Below the pieces are notes generated by a model that worked only from the letters and a program-made list of their open reading frames with translations, had not been told where the DNA came from and made no database searches. The translations under genes were made by a program, and so were the position numbers. A DNA stretch of 64,000 nt from an uncultured Prevotellaceae bacterium (GTDB taxonomy: Bacteria; Bacteroidota; Bacteroidia; Bacteroidales; Bacteroidaceae), in assembly GCA_947176895.1 (NCBI GenBank), contig CAMWSK010000001.1:124001-188000 (forward strand), in the 5' to 3' direction. The first letter of the stretch is position 1, and every line of letters starts with the position of its first letter. Below, one piece after another: positions 27,593-36,685 of this stretch.

Positions 27593-28891
27593 ATGGAACA
27601 ACTGCTCCACTACGTATGGAAGCACCGCCTCTTTCCTCTCGCTCCGCTACGGACAACACACGATGAAACCGTGGATATTTTGAATCCCGGACTGCACAAC
27701 CGCAATGCCGGACCCGACTTCTTCAATGCCAAAGTGAGTATCAACGGAACCCTATGGGCCGGCAACGTGGAACTGCATCTGCGCTCAAGCGACTGGTATC
27801 GCCACGGACATCACACGGACGAGGCCTACAACAACGTGGTACTTCACGTGGTGTGCGAAGCCGACAGGGAAGTCGTCACACAGAACGGCATCACCCTGCC
27901 CCAACTGCAACTCGACATCCCCGAGAAATTACGGAAAGACTATGAGCACCTGCTCTCCATCGACCAATACCCTCGTTGCCACCGCGTCATTCCCAATATA
28001 GACACCTTGCACGTCCGATGCTGGATGGATGCCCTGTTGCAGGAACGGTTACATAGCCGTGCCAACCGCGTGACGGGTTTTCTTGGCGACTCGGGGGGCG
28101 ACTGGGAAAAAGCCCTCTTCATGGCCTTGGCCCGCAACTTCGGTTTTGCGCTCAATGCCGAGGCCTTCGTGGCTTGGGCACGTCTGCTTCCTTTGGAGAA
28201 AATCGGCAAGCACCGCGACGACCTCTTCCAAATTGAAGCCATCTTTCTGGGACTGGCCGGCATGCTGGAACCCGGCAACCGGCCCGAAGCTGAAGCAGAC
28301 GAATACCGTCAAAAACTCCAACGCGAATTCCACTATCAGCAACGCCTGTTCTCCTTGCCACCGGCCATGTCCATGCAACAATGGAAGTATCTGCGACTTC
28401 GTCCCCAAAACTTCCCCCACATACGTCTGGCCCAACTGGCCTGGATATACAGCAACAGGCGGGTGACGATGGCCGGTCTGCGTGATGCCCTGGCCGAAAA
28501 AGACCCGCAGAAAGCCTTGATGGAGATTCTGAAAGCCGAGACAAGCCCTTACTGGACAGAGCACATCATGTTCGGAAAACCCGTAGCACACAAGTCACTG
28601 ACGCTGGGTACGGCCACGCGCCGGCTGATTATCATCAACACGGTCATCCCCGTACTCTATGCCCACGCCACGGCACATGGCGATGCGGAAACCGCCGAAC
28701 GGCTGGAAGACCTCCTGAGCAGGATGCCCGCCGAAAACAATCACATCCTGCGACTGTGGCAAGAATGTGGGCTGGACGTGGCCAGTGCCGCCGATGGACA
28801 AGCCCTGATACACTTGAAGAACGAATATTGTGACCGATGCGACTGCCTGAGATGTACCTTCGGTTATGAATACATGAAAGGAGAACGATGA
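27593..28891 (+). CDS. DUF2851 family protein with C-terminal Cys cluster
   Basis: The 432-residue protein matches the Bacteroidota family DUF2851 (YVWKHRLFPLAPLRTT, NAGPDFFNAKVSINGTLWAGNVELHLRSSDW-type N-terminus). The first ~110 residues have charged catalytic-looking positions reminiscent of a nuclease fold, but I cannot assign a reaction. The last 20 residues hold four cysteines in CDRCDCLRC, a probable metal site. The stop overlaps the dprA start by 4 bases, so both are made together; this suggests a role linked to DNA processing, which is inference. The ATG at 27593 follows the -7 box and starts MEQLLHYVW. Confidence 0.8.
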   Translation: MEQLLHYVWKHRLFPLAPLRTTHDETVDILNPGLHNRNAGPDFFNAKVSINGTLWAGNVELHLRSSDWYRHGHHTDEAYNNVVLHVVCEADREVVTQNGITLPQLQLDIPEKLRKDYEHLLSIDQYPRCHRVIPNIDTLHVRCWMDALLQERLHSRANRVTGFLGDSGGDWEKALFMALARNFGFALNAEAFVAWARLLPLEKIGKHRDDLFQIEAIFLGLAGMLEPGNRPEAEADEYRQKLQREFHYQQRLFSLPPAMSMQQWKYLRLRPQNFPHIRLAQLAWIYSNRRVTMAGLRDALAEKDPQKALMEILKAETSPYWTEHIMFGKPVAHKSLTLGTATRRLIIINTVIPVLYAHATAHGDAETAERLEDLLSRMPAENNHILRLWQECGLDVASAADGQALIHLKNEYCDRCDCLRCTFGYEYMKGER

Positions 28892-30009
28892 ACACCGAAG
28901 AACCCGAACTTCGCTATCTGTTGGCGCTGACACGCGCCCTGTTTCAAAATCCTGCCGCCCAAAACCGGGTGATGGATGCCGTTGGCTCAGCCCAAGAGGC
29001 CTATCAACGGCGCAGTGAAATCACAGACATTTGTCCCGACCTATCGAAGAAATGCGCCCAATCCATCGCCGATATGGAGCAACACTTGGAGAGAGCTGAC
29101 CGGGAAACAGACTTTCTGAAACGTCACGGCATACAAGCTTTGGGGCGCAACGATGCCGACTATCCTGCCCGTCTGCGTGATGCTGTGAATCCTCCCGTCC
29201 TGCTCTTCAGACTGGGCAATGCCGACCTCAACGCAAAGCATATACTGAGTGTGGTCGGAAGCCGTCAATGCACCGAATATGGCAAAACCGTATGCGAACG
29301 TTTCCTTGGTGAACTGGCCGAAATCTGTCCGGACACACTCATCGTAAGCGGGCTGGCCTATGGCATAGACATCAACGCCCATCGTGCCGCACTTGCCCAC
29401 GGATTGCCCACATTAGGCGTATTGGCACACGGACTGGACCAAATCTATCCGCGCCGACACGCCGACACAGCCCGGGAGATGCTGGAGACGGGAGGACTGC
29501 TGACCGAATATCAAAGCGGTTCCAACGCCGATAAGATGAACTTCGTGGCCAGAAACCGCATCGTGGCCGCCATGGCCGATGCCACATTAGTGGTAGAAAC
29601 GCGGGAAAAAGGCGGCAGCCTGATCACCACCCGTCTGGCCGATGAAGCCGGGCGACGTGTGTTTGCCGTACCGGGACGCATGGGAGACGAGATGAGTACG
29701 GGCTGTAACCGACTGATTGCCGAAGGGAAAGCGGAAATCGTGCTTTCTGCCCGGCAGTTGGTGGAAGCCATGGGATGGCAGACAGAACAGGAACTTTCCA
29801 CTCCCATCCAGCGCACCTTGTTTATCGAACTGGACAATGATGAACAGGACATCATGCGCTGTCTGGAACCGGAGGCCGAAGGTCTCACCCTGAACCAGCT
29901 GACTCAACTGACGGGACAAGCCGTAAGCACGCTCACCGCCCGCCTTTTTGAAATGGAAATGAAGGGACTGGTGAGGATGGTGGCCGGAAGCCGATACGTG
30001 AAAGTCTAA
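28888..30009 (+). CDS. dprA: DNA-processing protein DprA
   Basis: DprA loads RecA on incoming single-stranded DNA during natural transformation. The 373-residue protein has an N-terminal SAM-like helical region, the Rossmann-type DNA-binding core (VGSRQCTEYGK, SGLAYGIDINAHRAAL, LAHGLDQIYPRRH, ARNRIVAAMA, EKGGSLITTRLADE) and a C-terminal winged-helix domain (~310-373, LNQLTQLTGQAVSTLTARLFEMEMKG). All expected parts are present, so the gene looks intact. It is coupled to the DUF2851 gene by a 4-base overlap and ends at a strong terminator. Confidence 0.93.
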   Translation: MNTEEPELRYLLALTRALFQNPAAQNRVMDAVGSAQEAYQRRSEITDICPDLSKKCAQSIADMEQHLERADRETDFLKRHGIQALGRNDADYPARLRDAVNPPVLLFRLGNADLNAKHILSVVGSRQCTEYGKTVCERFLGELAEICPDTLIVSGLAYGIDINAHRAALAHGLPTLGVLAHGLDQIYPRRHADTAREMLETGGLLTEYQSGSNADKMNFVARNRIVAAMADATLVVETREKGGSLITTRLADEAGRRVFAVPGRMGDEMSTGCNRLIAEGKAEIVLSARQLVEAMGWQTEQELSTPIQRTLFIELDNDEQDIMRCLEPEAEGLTLNQLTQLTGQAVSTLTARLFEMEMKGLVRMVAGSRYVKV

Positions 30010-30024
30010 AAAACAGGAGAAACC

Positions 30025-30088
30025 GGCCCCTAAATAAAATTGGATGTCCCCCCTCTTTGTGGGCACATCCAATTTTATTTAGGGGGCC
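30025..30088. terminator. Long AT-rich hairpin terminating dprA
   Basis: An inverted repeat of about 23 bp (30025-30047 with 30065-30088, one extra G in the right arm) begins 16 bases after the dprA stop. Confidence 0.75.
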
Positions 30089-30125
30089 GTGTTGTTATTA
30101 TGTTTTTTGATGCAGCCATGTGCTT

Positions 30126-30214
30126 CCCAAAAGCATGTGAATATTTTGGGAAAAACATGAGGATGTTTATCTAAAAACGTGTTCATGTTTTTCAAAAACG
30201 TCTTGATGTTTTTT
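30126..30214 (+). repeat. Intergenic palindromic array, four units, AT-core type (array B2)
   Basis: Cores start at 30134 (CATGTGAATA), 30156 (CATGAGGATG), 30178 (CGTGTTCATG) and 30199 (CGTCTTGATG), spaced 22, 22 and 21 bases, each between A-rich and T-rich tracts. It sits between the terminator of dprA and the terminator of frdB, so neither gene needs it for ending transcription. It is alignable end to end with the array at 38612. Confidence 0.85.
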
Positions 30215-30221
30215 CGCCAAT

Positions 30222-30260
30222 AAAAAGGCACCCCAAAAGCTTGTCCTGCTTTTGGGGTGC
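30222..30260 (-). terminator. Rho-independent terminator of the fumarate reductase operon
   Basis: A 13-bp perfect stem (30228-30240 with 30248-30260) is followed on the minus strand by a run of five T. It lies 30 bases after frdB. Confidence 0.85.
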
Positions 30261-30289
30261 TGTACATTACAACACAGACTCGAGATCTG

Positions 30290-31048
30290 TTAGTCGGCTA
30301 ACTTTGCCTTGATGAACTCGCGGTTGAGGCGGGCGATGTTGGCAATGCTCTCGTTCTTGGGGCATACGGCCTCGCAAGCACGGGTGTTGGTACAGTTACC
30401 GAAGCCCAGTTCGTCCATCTTGGCCACCATGGCCTTGGCACGCTTGGCGGCCTCTACCCTGCCCTGAGGCAAGAGAGCCAACTGGCTTACCTTGGAACTT
30501 ACGAACAACATGGCCGAACCGTTCTTGCATGCAGCCACGCAAGCGCCACAACCGATGCAGCTGGCGCAGTCCATGGCCTCGTCGGCATCGGGCTTGGGAA
30601 TGAGGATGGAGTTGGCATCCTGAGCCTGACCGGTGCGCACGGTGGTGTAGCCACCTGCCTGAATAATCTTATCGAAAGCGTTGCGGTCTACCATGCAATC
30701 CTTGATGACGGGGAAACCGGCCGAACGCCAAGGTTCTACGGTGATGGTATCGCCGTCTTTGAAGTGGCGCATATAGAGCTGGCAGGTGGTAGCTCCGCGC
30801 TCGGTCTTGCCATGGGGCGTTCCATTTATATATAAGGAGCACATACCGCAGATACCTTCGCGGCAGTCGTGGTCGAACACGAAAGGCTCTTTGCCTTCCT
30901 CGATAAGTTCCTCGTTCATGATGTCGAGCATCTCCAGGAACGAAGTATCGTCGGGGATATTCTTCATCTCCTTGGTGTCGAAATGGCCTTTAGCCTTGGG
31001 GCCATCCTGCTTCCAGAACTTTACAGTTACATTTATATTCTTTGCCAT
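30290..31048 (-). CDS. frdB: Succinate dehydrogenase/fumarate reductase iron-sulfur subunit
   Basis: The 252-residue subunit passes electrons between the flavoprotein and the membrane quinone site. It carries the cysteine sets for three clusters: CREGICGMC with a later Cys for the 2Fe-2S site, [14 protein letters not shown] for the 4Fe-4S site, and [12 protein letters not shown] for the remaining cluster. In anaerobic Bacteroidales the complex mainly reduces fumarate to succinate, building a proton gradient together with NADH dehydrogenase; direction here is inferred from that biology. It is the last gene of frdCAB, 6 bases after frdA, and is followed by a terminator. Confidence 0.93.
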   Translation of the reverse strand: MAKNINVTVKFWKQDGPKAKGHFDTKEMKNIPDDTSFLEMLDIMNEELIEEGKEPFVFDHDCREGICGMCSLYINGTPHGKTERGATTCQLYMRHFKDGDTITVEPWRSAGFPVIKDCMVDRNAFDKIIQAGGYTTVRTGQAQDANSILIPKPDADEAMDCASCIGCGACVAACKNGSAMLFVSSKVSQLALLPQGRVEAAKRAKAMVAKMDELGFGNCTNTRACEAVCPKNESIANIARLNREFIKAKLAD

Positions 31049-31054
31049 GATGAT

Positions 31055-33037
31055 TTAGTTCTTATAGTTACGTGTTTGAACCTTAATAATCTCGTAGTTC
31101 AGAGGCTCCTTGATCAGTTCGGGGGCAGTCTCGTCATTCTTCTGATATTCCCAGCAACCTACGTAGAAGAAGTTCTCGTCGTCACGCTTTGCTTCGCCCT
31201 CGGGAGTCTGATGTTCCTCGCGGAAGTGGCCGCCGCAGCTCTCCTCACGGTGCAGTGCATCGTAAGCAATCAGCTCGCCCATGATGATGAAGTCACGCAG
31301 ATGAATGGCCTTGTCCAACTCCACGTTCAAACCTTCCTTAGTGCCGGGGATGAAGAGGTTGGTGTTGAACTCCTTGCGCAGGGCAGCAATCAACTTCAAG
31401 CCCTCTTCCAAACCTTCCTTGGTGCGGCCCATACCCACGTGCTCCCACAGGATATGACCCAGTTCCTTGTGGATGGAGTCTACGGATCGCTTACCCTTGA
31501 TGTTCATCAATCGGTCGATTTCCTTCTCCACGGCCTTCTCGGTCTCTACGAACTCGGGCAGGTCGGTGCTCAGGCGAGGCCAGATAGCCTGGTCGGCCAG
31601 GTAGTTCTGAATGGTGTAAGGCAGCACGAAGTAACCATCGGCCAAGCCCTGCATCAAAGCACTGGCACCCAAACGGTTGGCTCCATGGTCAGAGAAGTTG
31701 CACTCACCGATGGCAAAGAGGCCGGGAATAGAGGTCTGCAACTCGTAGTCTACCCAGATACCGCCCATCGTGTAGTGGATGGCGGGGAAAATCATCATGG
31801 GATAGTAATACTGGACACCATTCACTTCCTTGGCCAACTTGCCGGGATTAACATCGGTAATCTCCTCATACATATCAAAGAGGTTGCCGTAACGCTGACG
31901 AATCTCGTTGATGCCCAATCGCTGGATGCTCTCGCTGAAATCGAGGAACACGGCCAGACCGGTATTGTTCACGCCCATACCATGGTCGCAACGCTCCTTG
32001 GCCGCACGTGATGCCACGTCACGGGGAACCAAGTTACCGAAAGCGGGATAACGGCGCTCCAGATAGTAGTCACGATCCTCCTCGGGAATTTCGTAACCCT
32101 GCTTGGTTCCGGCCTGCAAAGCCTTGGCATCCTCCAATTTCTTGGGCACCCAAATACGGCCATCGTTACGCAAAGATTCCGACATCAGGGTCAGCTTGCT
32201 CTGCTTGTCGCCGTGCACGGGAATACAAGTGGGGTGAATCTGAACATAAGAGGGGTTGGCAAAGTAAGCGCCCTTGCGATAACACTGGATGGCTGCGGTG
32301 CAGTTACATCCCATGGCATTGGTGCTGAGGAAGTAAGCGTTGCCATAACCACCGGTGGCGATAACCACGGCATTAGCGCTGAAGCGCTCCAACTTGCCGG
32401 TCACCAGGTTCTTGGCGATAATACCGCGAGCACGACCGTCCACAATCACGACGTCCTCCATCTCATAGCGGGTGTAGAGCTTCACCTTACCTGCATGTAC
32501 CTGTGCACTCAGCGAGCTATAGGCGCCAAGCAGCAACTGCTGACCGGTCTGGCCCTTGGCATAAAAAGTACGGCTCACCTGAGCGCCACCGAACGAGCGG
32601 TTGGCCAGCATGCCGCCATATTCGCGTGCGAAGGGAACACCCTGGGCCACGCACTGGTCAATGATGGCATTGCTCACCTCGGCCAAGCGATAAACGTTAG
32701 CTTCGCGGGCACGGTAGTCGCCACCCTTCACGGTGTCATAGAACAGACGATAAACCGAGTCACCGTCGTTCTGATAGTTCTTGGCGGCATTGATACCACC
32801 CTGTGCGGCGATGGAGTGAGCACGACGAGGGCTGTCCTGAATACAGAAGTTATATACATTGAAGCCCATCTCGCCCAAAGAAGAGGCAGCGCTGGCACCG
32901 GCCAGGCCTGTACCTACAACGATAACGTCGAGCTTCAGCTTGTTCTTGGGGTTAACCAAACGCTGGTGAGCCTTGTAGTTGGTCCACTTCTCAGCAATAG
33001 GCCCCTCGGGGATTCTTGAATCTATAGTCTTTGCCAT
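31055..33037 (-). CDS. frdA: Succinate dehydrogenase/fumarate reductase flavoprotein subunit
   Basis: This 660-residue catalytic subunit interconverts fumarate and succinate at a covalently bound FAD. The N-terminus has the FAD-binding [19 protein letters not shown], and the flavin-linking histidine lies in [14 protein letters not shown]. Active-site segments include HPTCIP and the [21 protein letters not shown] region. The length and the order C-A-B fit the three-subunit type with a single cytochrome b subunit, as in Bacteroides and Wolinella. It lies 37 bases after frdC. Confidence 0.95.
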   Translation of the reverse strand: MAKTIDSRIPEGPIAEKWTNYKAHQRLVNPKNKLKLDVIVVGTGLAGASAASSLGEMGFNVYNFCIQDSPRRAHSIAAQGGINAAKNYQNDGDSVYRLFYDTVKGGDYRAREANVYRLAEVSNAIIDQCVAQGVPFAREYGGMLANRSFGGAQVSRTFYAKGQTGQQLLLGAYSSLSAQVHAGKVKLYTRYEMEDVVIVDGRARGIIAKNLVTGKLERFSANAVVIATGGYGNAYFLSTNAMGCNCTAAIQCYRKGAYFANPSYVQIHPTCIPVHGDKQSKLTLMSESLRNDGRIWVPKKLEDAKALQAGTKQGYEIPEEDRDYYLERRYPAFGNLVPRDVASRAAKERCDHGMGVNNTGLAVFLDFSESIQRLGINEIRQRYGNLFDMYEEITDVNPGKLAKEVNGVQYYYPMMIFPAIHYTMGGIWVDYELQTSIPGLFAIGECNFSDHGANRLGASALMQGLADGYFVLPYTIQNYLADQAIWPRLSTDLPEFVETEKAVEKEIDRLMNIKGKRSVDSIHKELGHILWEHVGMGRTKEGLEEGLKLIAALRKEFNTNLFIPGTKEGLNVELDKAIHLRDFIIMGELIAYDALHREESCGGHFREEHQTPEGEAKRDDENFFYVGCWEYQKNDETAPELIKEPLNYEIIKVQTRNYKN

Positions 33038-33074
33038 AATACTATGTGTTTCTGTTTAGTCGAATAAATTACCA

Positions 33075-33746
33075 TTAACAAGGTTGGTAGCCCAAAGCGA
33101 ATGCGATAACCACAGCAGCGAACATTGCTATCACCAAGGTGGTGTAGATGCAGCTGATGGTGCGCCAACGGTTGAACCAGATCTTACCGTTCCAGCCCAA
33201 CGTCTGAAGGGCACTCCAGAAACCATGGTTCAAATGGAACCACAAAGCTGCCAGCCACACCAGATAAATGATGCTGTAGACGGGACAAGAGAAGGTGTTG
33301 ACGATATGGCCCACACCGTCCGTGGGAGAAATCGCACCCTCGATACCGGCCAACTCGGCATACATCATGTTGTACCAGAAGTTGAACAGATGCAGACCCA
33401 TACCTGCAATCACAATGAAACCCAGCACCAGCATGTTCTGGCTGGCCCACTCCACCTTGGCAGGCTTGTCGGTCACGGCATAACGGTCAGCACCACGAGC
33501 CTTACGGTTCTGAACCGTAAGCCACAGGGCATAGACAAAATGCAACAGCACCAGAGCCGCCAGACCGATAGTGGCGGCCACAGCATACCAGTTAGAGCCA
33601 AGGAACTCACAAATCATGTTGTAGCCCTCTCGACTGATCAACGCAACGACATTCATCGAAGCATGGAAGGTCAGGAACAGAATAAGCGCGATGCCGGTCA
33701 CAGACATCACCACCTTTCGTCCGATTGATGAATTAATTAACCACAT
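33075..33746 (-). CDS. frdC: Succinate dehydrogenase/fumarate reductase cytochrome b subunit
   Basis: The 223-residue membrane anchor has five hydrophobic segments and histidines suited to bind two hemes (for example in LTFHASMN, LLHFVYALW, GMGLHLFNFWY and LWFHLNHGFW). It carries electrons between menaquinone and the iron-sulfur subunit. It is the first gene of the operon, with a well-formed promoter 43 bases upstream. Confidence 0.93.
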   Translation of the reverse strand: MWLINSSIGRKVVMSVTGIALILFLTFHASMNVVALISREGYNMICEFLGSNWYAVAATIGLAALVLLHFVYALWLTVQNRKARGADRYAVTDKPAKVEWASQNMLVLGFIVIAGMGLHLFNFWYNMMYAELAGIEGAISPTDGVGHIVNTFSCPVYSIIYLVWLAALWFHLNHGFWSALQTLGWNGKIWFNRWRTISCIYTTLVIAMFAAVVIAFALGYQPC

Positions 33747-33788
33747 AAATAATAATTGTTATTAATAATATATAATGTAATCCTGCTA

Positions 33789-33819
33789 CAAAAATAACAT
33801 TTTTAATTCGCTCTGCAAA
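33789..33819 (-). promoter_or_regulatory. Promoter of the frdCAB operon
   Basis: On the minus strand a -33 box TTTG (33816-33819) and a -7 box TATTTTTG (33789-33796) are 19 bases apart. This is one of the best promoter matches in the window, in keeping with high expression of the enzyme in Bacteroidales. Confidence 0.75.
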
Positions 33820-33851
33820 GGAAAACGGGCAAGAGTTTCATCAAAAATGAT

Positions 33852-33859
33852 TACTTTTG
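33852..33859 (+). promoter_or_regulatory. -7 promoter box for mnmG
   Basis: TACTTTTG lies 27 bases before the mnmG start and diverges from the frd promoter. The -33 position is not conserved. Confidence 0.55.
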
Positions 33860-33886
33860 TGCGTATTAACAAAGAAATCAACGAAA

Positions 33887-35758
33887 ATGCTTTTCAACTA
33901 CGACGTGGTTGTGGTGGGCGGAGGTCATGCGGGATGTGAAGCCGCAGCCGCAGCCGCCCAAATGGGAGCCAAGACGGTGCTCGTCACCATGGACATGAAC
34001 AAGATTGCTCAGATGAGTTGTAACCCGGCCATCGGAGGTGTGGCAAAAGGACAAATCGTGCGCGAGATTGATGCTCTGGGAGGGCACACCGCCGAGGTTA
34101 CCGACCGCACAAGCATCCAGTTCCGTATGCTCAACATGAGCAAAGGACCCGCCATGTGGAGTCCGCGTGCCCAGTGCGACCGGGCCAAATTCATATGGGA
34201 ATGGCGAAAGATACTCGAAAACCAGCCCAACCTGGACATTTGGCAAGACCAGGTGAGAGAATTGCTGGTGGAAGACGGAAAAGCAGTGGGGGTAAAAACC
34301 TACATGGACGTTGAGTTCAAATGCCGATGCGTTATCATCACCGCCGGAACATTCCTCAACGGACTCATGCACATCGGACGGACCAAACTGCCAGGCGGAC
34401 GGTGCGCCGAGCCGCCATCCCCGGAACTGAGCGAGAGCATCGCCCGCCACGGCATACGCGTGGGACGCATGAAAACGGGCACACCCGTGCGCATTGACGG
34501 CAGGAGCGTTCATTTTGAAGAAATGGCCATGCAGCCGGGCGACACGCGGAAGCATCAGTTCAGCTATATGGGCGAACGCAGCAAACTTAAGGAGCTCCCC
34601 TGTTGGATTACCTATACCAATCCCCAAGTCCACGAGCGGTTGAAAGCAAGTCTGGCCGATAGTCCCCTGTTCAACGGACAAATTCAAAGCATCGGCCCCC
34701 GATACTGCCCCAGCATCGAAACCAAACTAGTAACCTTTTCCGACCGCGACCAGCACCAATTGTTTCTGGAGCCGGAAGGGGAAAACACCCAAGAATATTA
34801 TTTGAACGGCTTCAGTTCCAGCCTGCCCATCGAGGCACAAATCGAAGCTCTGAAGCTTATCCCCGCCTTTCGCGACCTGAAAGTTTATCGTCCGGGCTAT
34901 GCCATTGAATACGATTATTTCGATCCCACCCAACTTTACCACACGTTGGAATCCAAGATTCTTGAAGGCCTTTTCTTGGCAGGACAAGTAAACGGAACCA
35001 CAGGATACGAGGAGGCCGCCGGACAAGGACTGGTTGCCGGCATCAACGCAGCCCTGAAATGCCAGGACAAAGAGCCCTTCATCATGAGCAGAGACGAGAG
35101 CTACATCGGTGTGCTTATCGATGACTTGGTAACAAAAGGTGTGGACGAACCGTATCGCATGTTCACCTCCCGTGCCGAATACCGCATATTGCTTCGGCAG
35201 GATGATGCGGATGCCCGCCTCACAGAACGAAGCTATAAAATTGGATTGGCCACAGAAGAGCGATACAGACACTGGATAAAAAAGAAAGAAGCCATCCTGC
35301 ATCTGACAGACTTTTGCCGCAATTTCTCTGTAAAGGCGGATTTGATAAATGATGCGTTGACAGAACTTGGTTCCACCCCACTTACCCGAGGCTGCAAATT
35401 ATCCGACCTGATTGTACGCCCGAATATCACAATATATGATTTGGCAAAACATATCAAAAAACTGCGCGAACAGATAGATAGTATCCCGGAGCGCAAAGAA
35501 GAAATCGTAGAGGCTGCAGAAATCCAAATCAAATACGCCGGCTACATTGAGCGCGAAAAGCAACAGGCGGAAAAAATGAAGCGCTTGGAAAAACTGAAGA
35601 TTCGCGGACGTTTTGACTACAGCTCCATACAAAGTCTGAGTACCGAAGCGCGACAAAAGTTGGAGAAGATTGACCCCGACACGCTGGCACAAGCCAGCCG
35701 GATTCCGGGCGTGTCTCCATCAGACATCAGCGTATTGATGGTGCTGCTGAAAAGATGA
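33887..35758 (+). CDS. mnmG: tRNA uridine-5-carboxymethylaminomethyl modification enzyme MnmG
   Basis: MnmG (GidA) works with MnmE to modify the wobble uridine of several tRNAs. The 623-residue protein has the FAD-binding VVVGGGHAGCEAAAAAAQMG, the conserved CNPAIGGVAKG loop, the GTFLNGLMHIG region and the GQVNGTTGYEEAAGQGL motif, and ends with a helical C-terminal domain. The ATG at 33887 is preferred to an in-frame start 30 bases earlier because it gives the family's usual beginning MLFNYDVVVVGGG. A parS-like palindrome directly follows its stop codon. Confidence 0.95.
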   Translation: MLFNYDVVVVGGGHAGCEAAAAAAQMGAKTVLVTMDMNKIAQMSCNPAIGGVAKGQIVREIDALGGHTAEVTDRTSIQFRMLNMSKGPAMWSPRAQCDRAKFIWEWRKILENQPNLDIWQDQVRELLVEDGKAVGVKTYMDVEFKCRCVIITAGTFLNGLMHIGRTKLPGGRCAEPPSPELSESIARHGIRVGRMKTGTPVRIDGRSVHFEEMAMQPGDTRKHQFSYMGERSKLKELPCWITYTNPQVHERLKASLADSPLFNGQIQSIGPRYCPSIETKLVTFSDRDQHQLFLEPEGENTQEYYLNGFSSSLPIEAQIEALKLIPAFRDLKVYRPGYAIEYDYFDPTQLYHTLESKILEGLFLAGQVNGTTGYEEAAGQGLVAGINAALKCQDKEPFIMSRDESYIGVLIDDLVTKGVDEPYRMFTSRAEYRILLRQDDADARLTERSYKIGLATEERYRHWIKKKEAILHLTDFCRNFSVKADLINDALTELGSTPLTRGCKLSDLIVRPNITIYDLAKHIKKLREQIDSIPERKEEIVEAAEIQIKYAGYIEREKQQAEKMKRLEKLKIRGRFDYSSIQSLSTEARQKLEKIDPDTLAQASRIPGVSPSDISVLMVLLKR

Positions 35759-35774
35759 CGCTTCACGTGAAACA
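35759..35774. promoter_or_regulatory. parS-like centromere site
   Basis: CGCTTCACGTGAAACA matches 14 of 16 bases of the widespread parS consensus TGTTTCACGTGAAACA, including the full right half and the whole central TTCACGTGAA. It lies between the stop codon of mnmG and apt. ParB proteins bind such sites for chromosome segregation, usually in the replication-origin region. Confidence 0.6.
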
Positions 35775-35807
35775 ATGCTAAAACTTTAACCATATAAACA
35801 TCTGAGA

Positions 35808-36338
35808 ATGAATAACGAGACATTGCTGAAAAATCTGCGAAACATTCCCGACTTCCCGGTAAAAGGCATCCAGTTTAAGGATGTAAGCACCCTGTTCAAG
35901 AACCCCGAATGCCTGGACATTATGACCGATGAGCTTAAAGAAATTTACCAAGACAAAGGAATAACCAAGGTCGTGGGAATTGAAAGCAGAGGCTTTATGG
36001 AGGGATGTATTTTAGCCCACGAACTGCATGCCGGTTTTGTCATGTGCCGTAAACCGGGCAAGCTGCCCGCAGAAACCCGACAACTTACTTATAGCAAAGA
36101 ATACGGAACGGACACCATAGAAATTCATACCGATGCCATCACAGAAAATGATATTGTACTGCTTCACGATGATTTGTTGGCAACCGGTGGCAGCATGAAG
36201 GCGGCGTATGACCTGGTGAAATCGTTTAATCCGAAAAAGATTTATATCAACTTCATCATCGAACTTACCATCGAAGGGCTGAACGGCCGGTCTGTTTTCC
36301 CGGAAGATGTGGAGATAAGCACATTGATGAAAATATAA
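35808..36338 (+). CDS. apt: Adenine phosphoribosyltransferase
   Basis: Apt salvages adenine by joining it to PRPP to give AMP. The 176-residue cytoplasmic protein has the PRPP-binding motif LLHDDLLATGGSMKAA, the VVGIESRGFMEG loop and the CRKPGKLPAET segment typical of the family. It follows mnmG after 49 bases that contain the parS-like site; no clear promoter of its own is visible. The 347 bases after it hold array A2 and nothing else I can assign. Confidence 0.93.
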   Translation: MNNETLLKNLRNIPDFPVKGIQFKDVSTLFKNPECLDIMTDELKEIYQDKGITKVVGIESRGFMEGCILAHELHAGFVMCRKPGKLPAETRQLTYSKEYGTDTIEIHTDAITENDIVLLHDDLLATGGSMKAAYDLVKSFNPKKIYINFIIELTIEGLNGRSVFPEDVEISTLMKI

Positions 36339-36390
36339 TACTGCCTTCTTTCGGCTATTCTATTAAACCTGAGATTTGAGAGTTTTGACA

Positions 36391-36470
36391 AAACGCCGCA
36401 ATGAAAAAAAACGCCGCGATGAATGAGACAAAACACTGCGGCGTTTTTAAAAAACATCGCGGCGTTTTTT
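36391..36470 (+). repeat. Intergenic palindromic array, four units, hybrid cores (array A2)
   Basis: Cores start at 36394 (CGCCGCAATG), 36412 (CGCCGCGATG), 36434 (CACTGCGGCG) and 36455 (CATCGCGGCG), spaced 18, 22 and 21 bases, with A-tracts before and T-tracts after several of them. The second and fourth cores combine one GC-type half (CGCC or GGCG) with one AT-type half (GATG or CATC). The two left units and two right units are roughly inverted relative to each other. The array lies between apt and uvrC; the flanking 36471-36685 shows no promoter match. Confidence 0.85.
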
Positions 36471-36685
36471 CCCATGCCCCAAGCCCCCATTGCATCCCAT
36501 ATAAAAATAAAAGGAGAGAAAGATGGGTAGAATACCGGAAAAGATTCCAAACAACCCAAATTCCGTTAACGATAATCTACACAAAATCTGCATATAAGGC
36601 CAAAATCAGGGCACTGAAAATCGAATTTTTGAGAGCAAACCGCCCGCAGGACGCAAAAATCAAGAAATAAACGGGTCAAAAAGAC

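Noticed and set aside
36401-36670. An 89-codon frame on the plus strand between apt and uvrC
   Set aside because: Its first half is the translated palindromic array and there is no promoter; the same array type elsewhere yields unrelated short frames.
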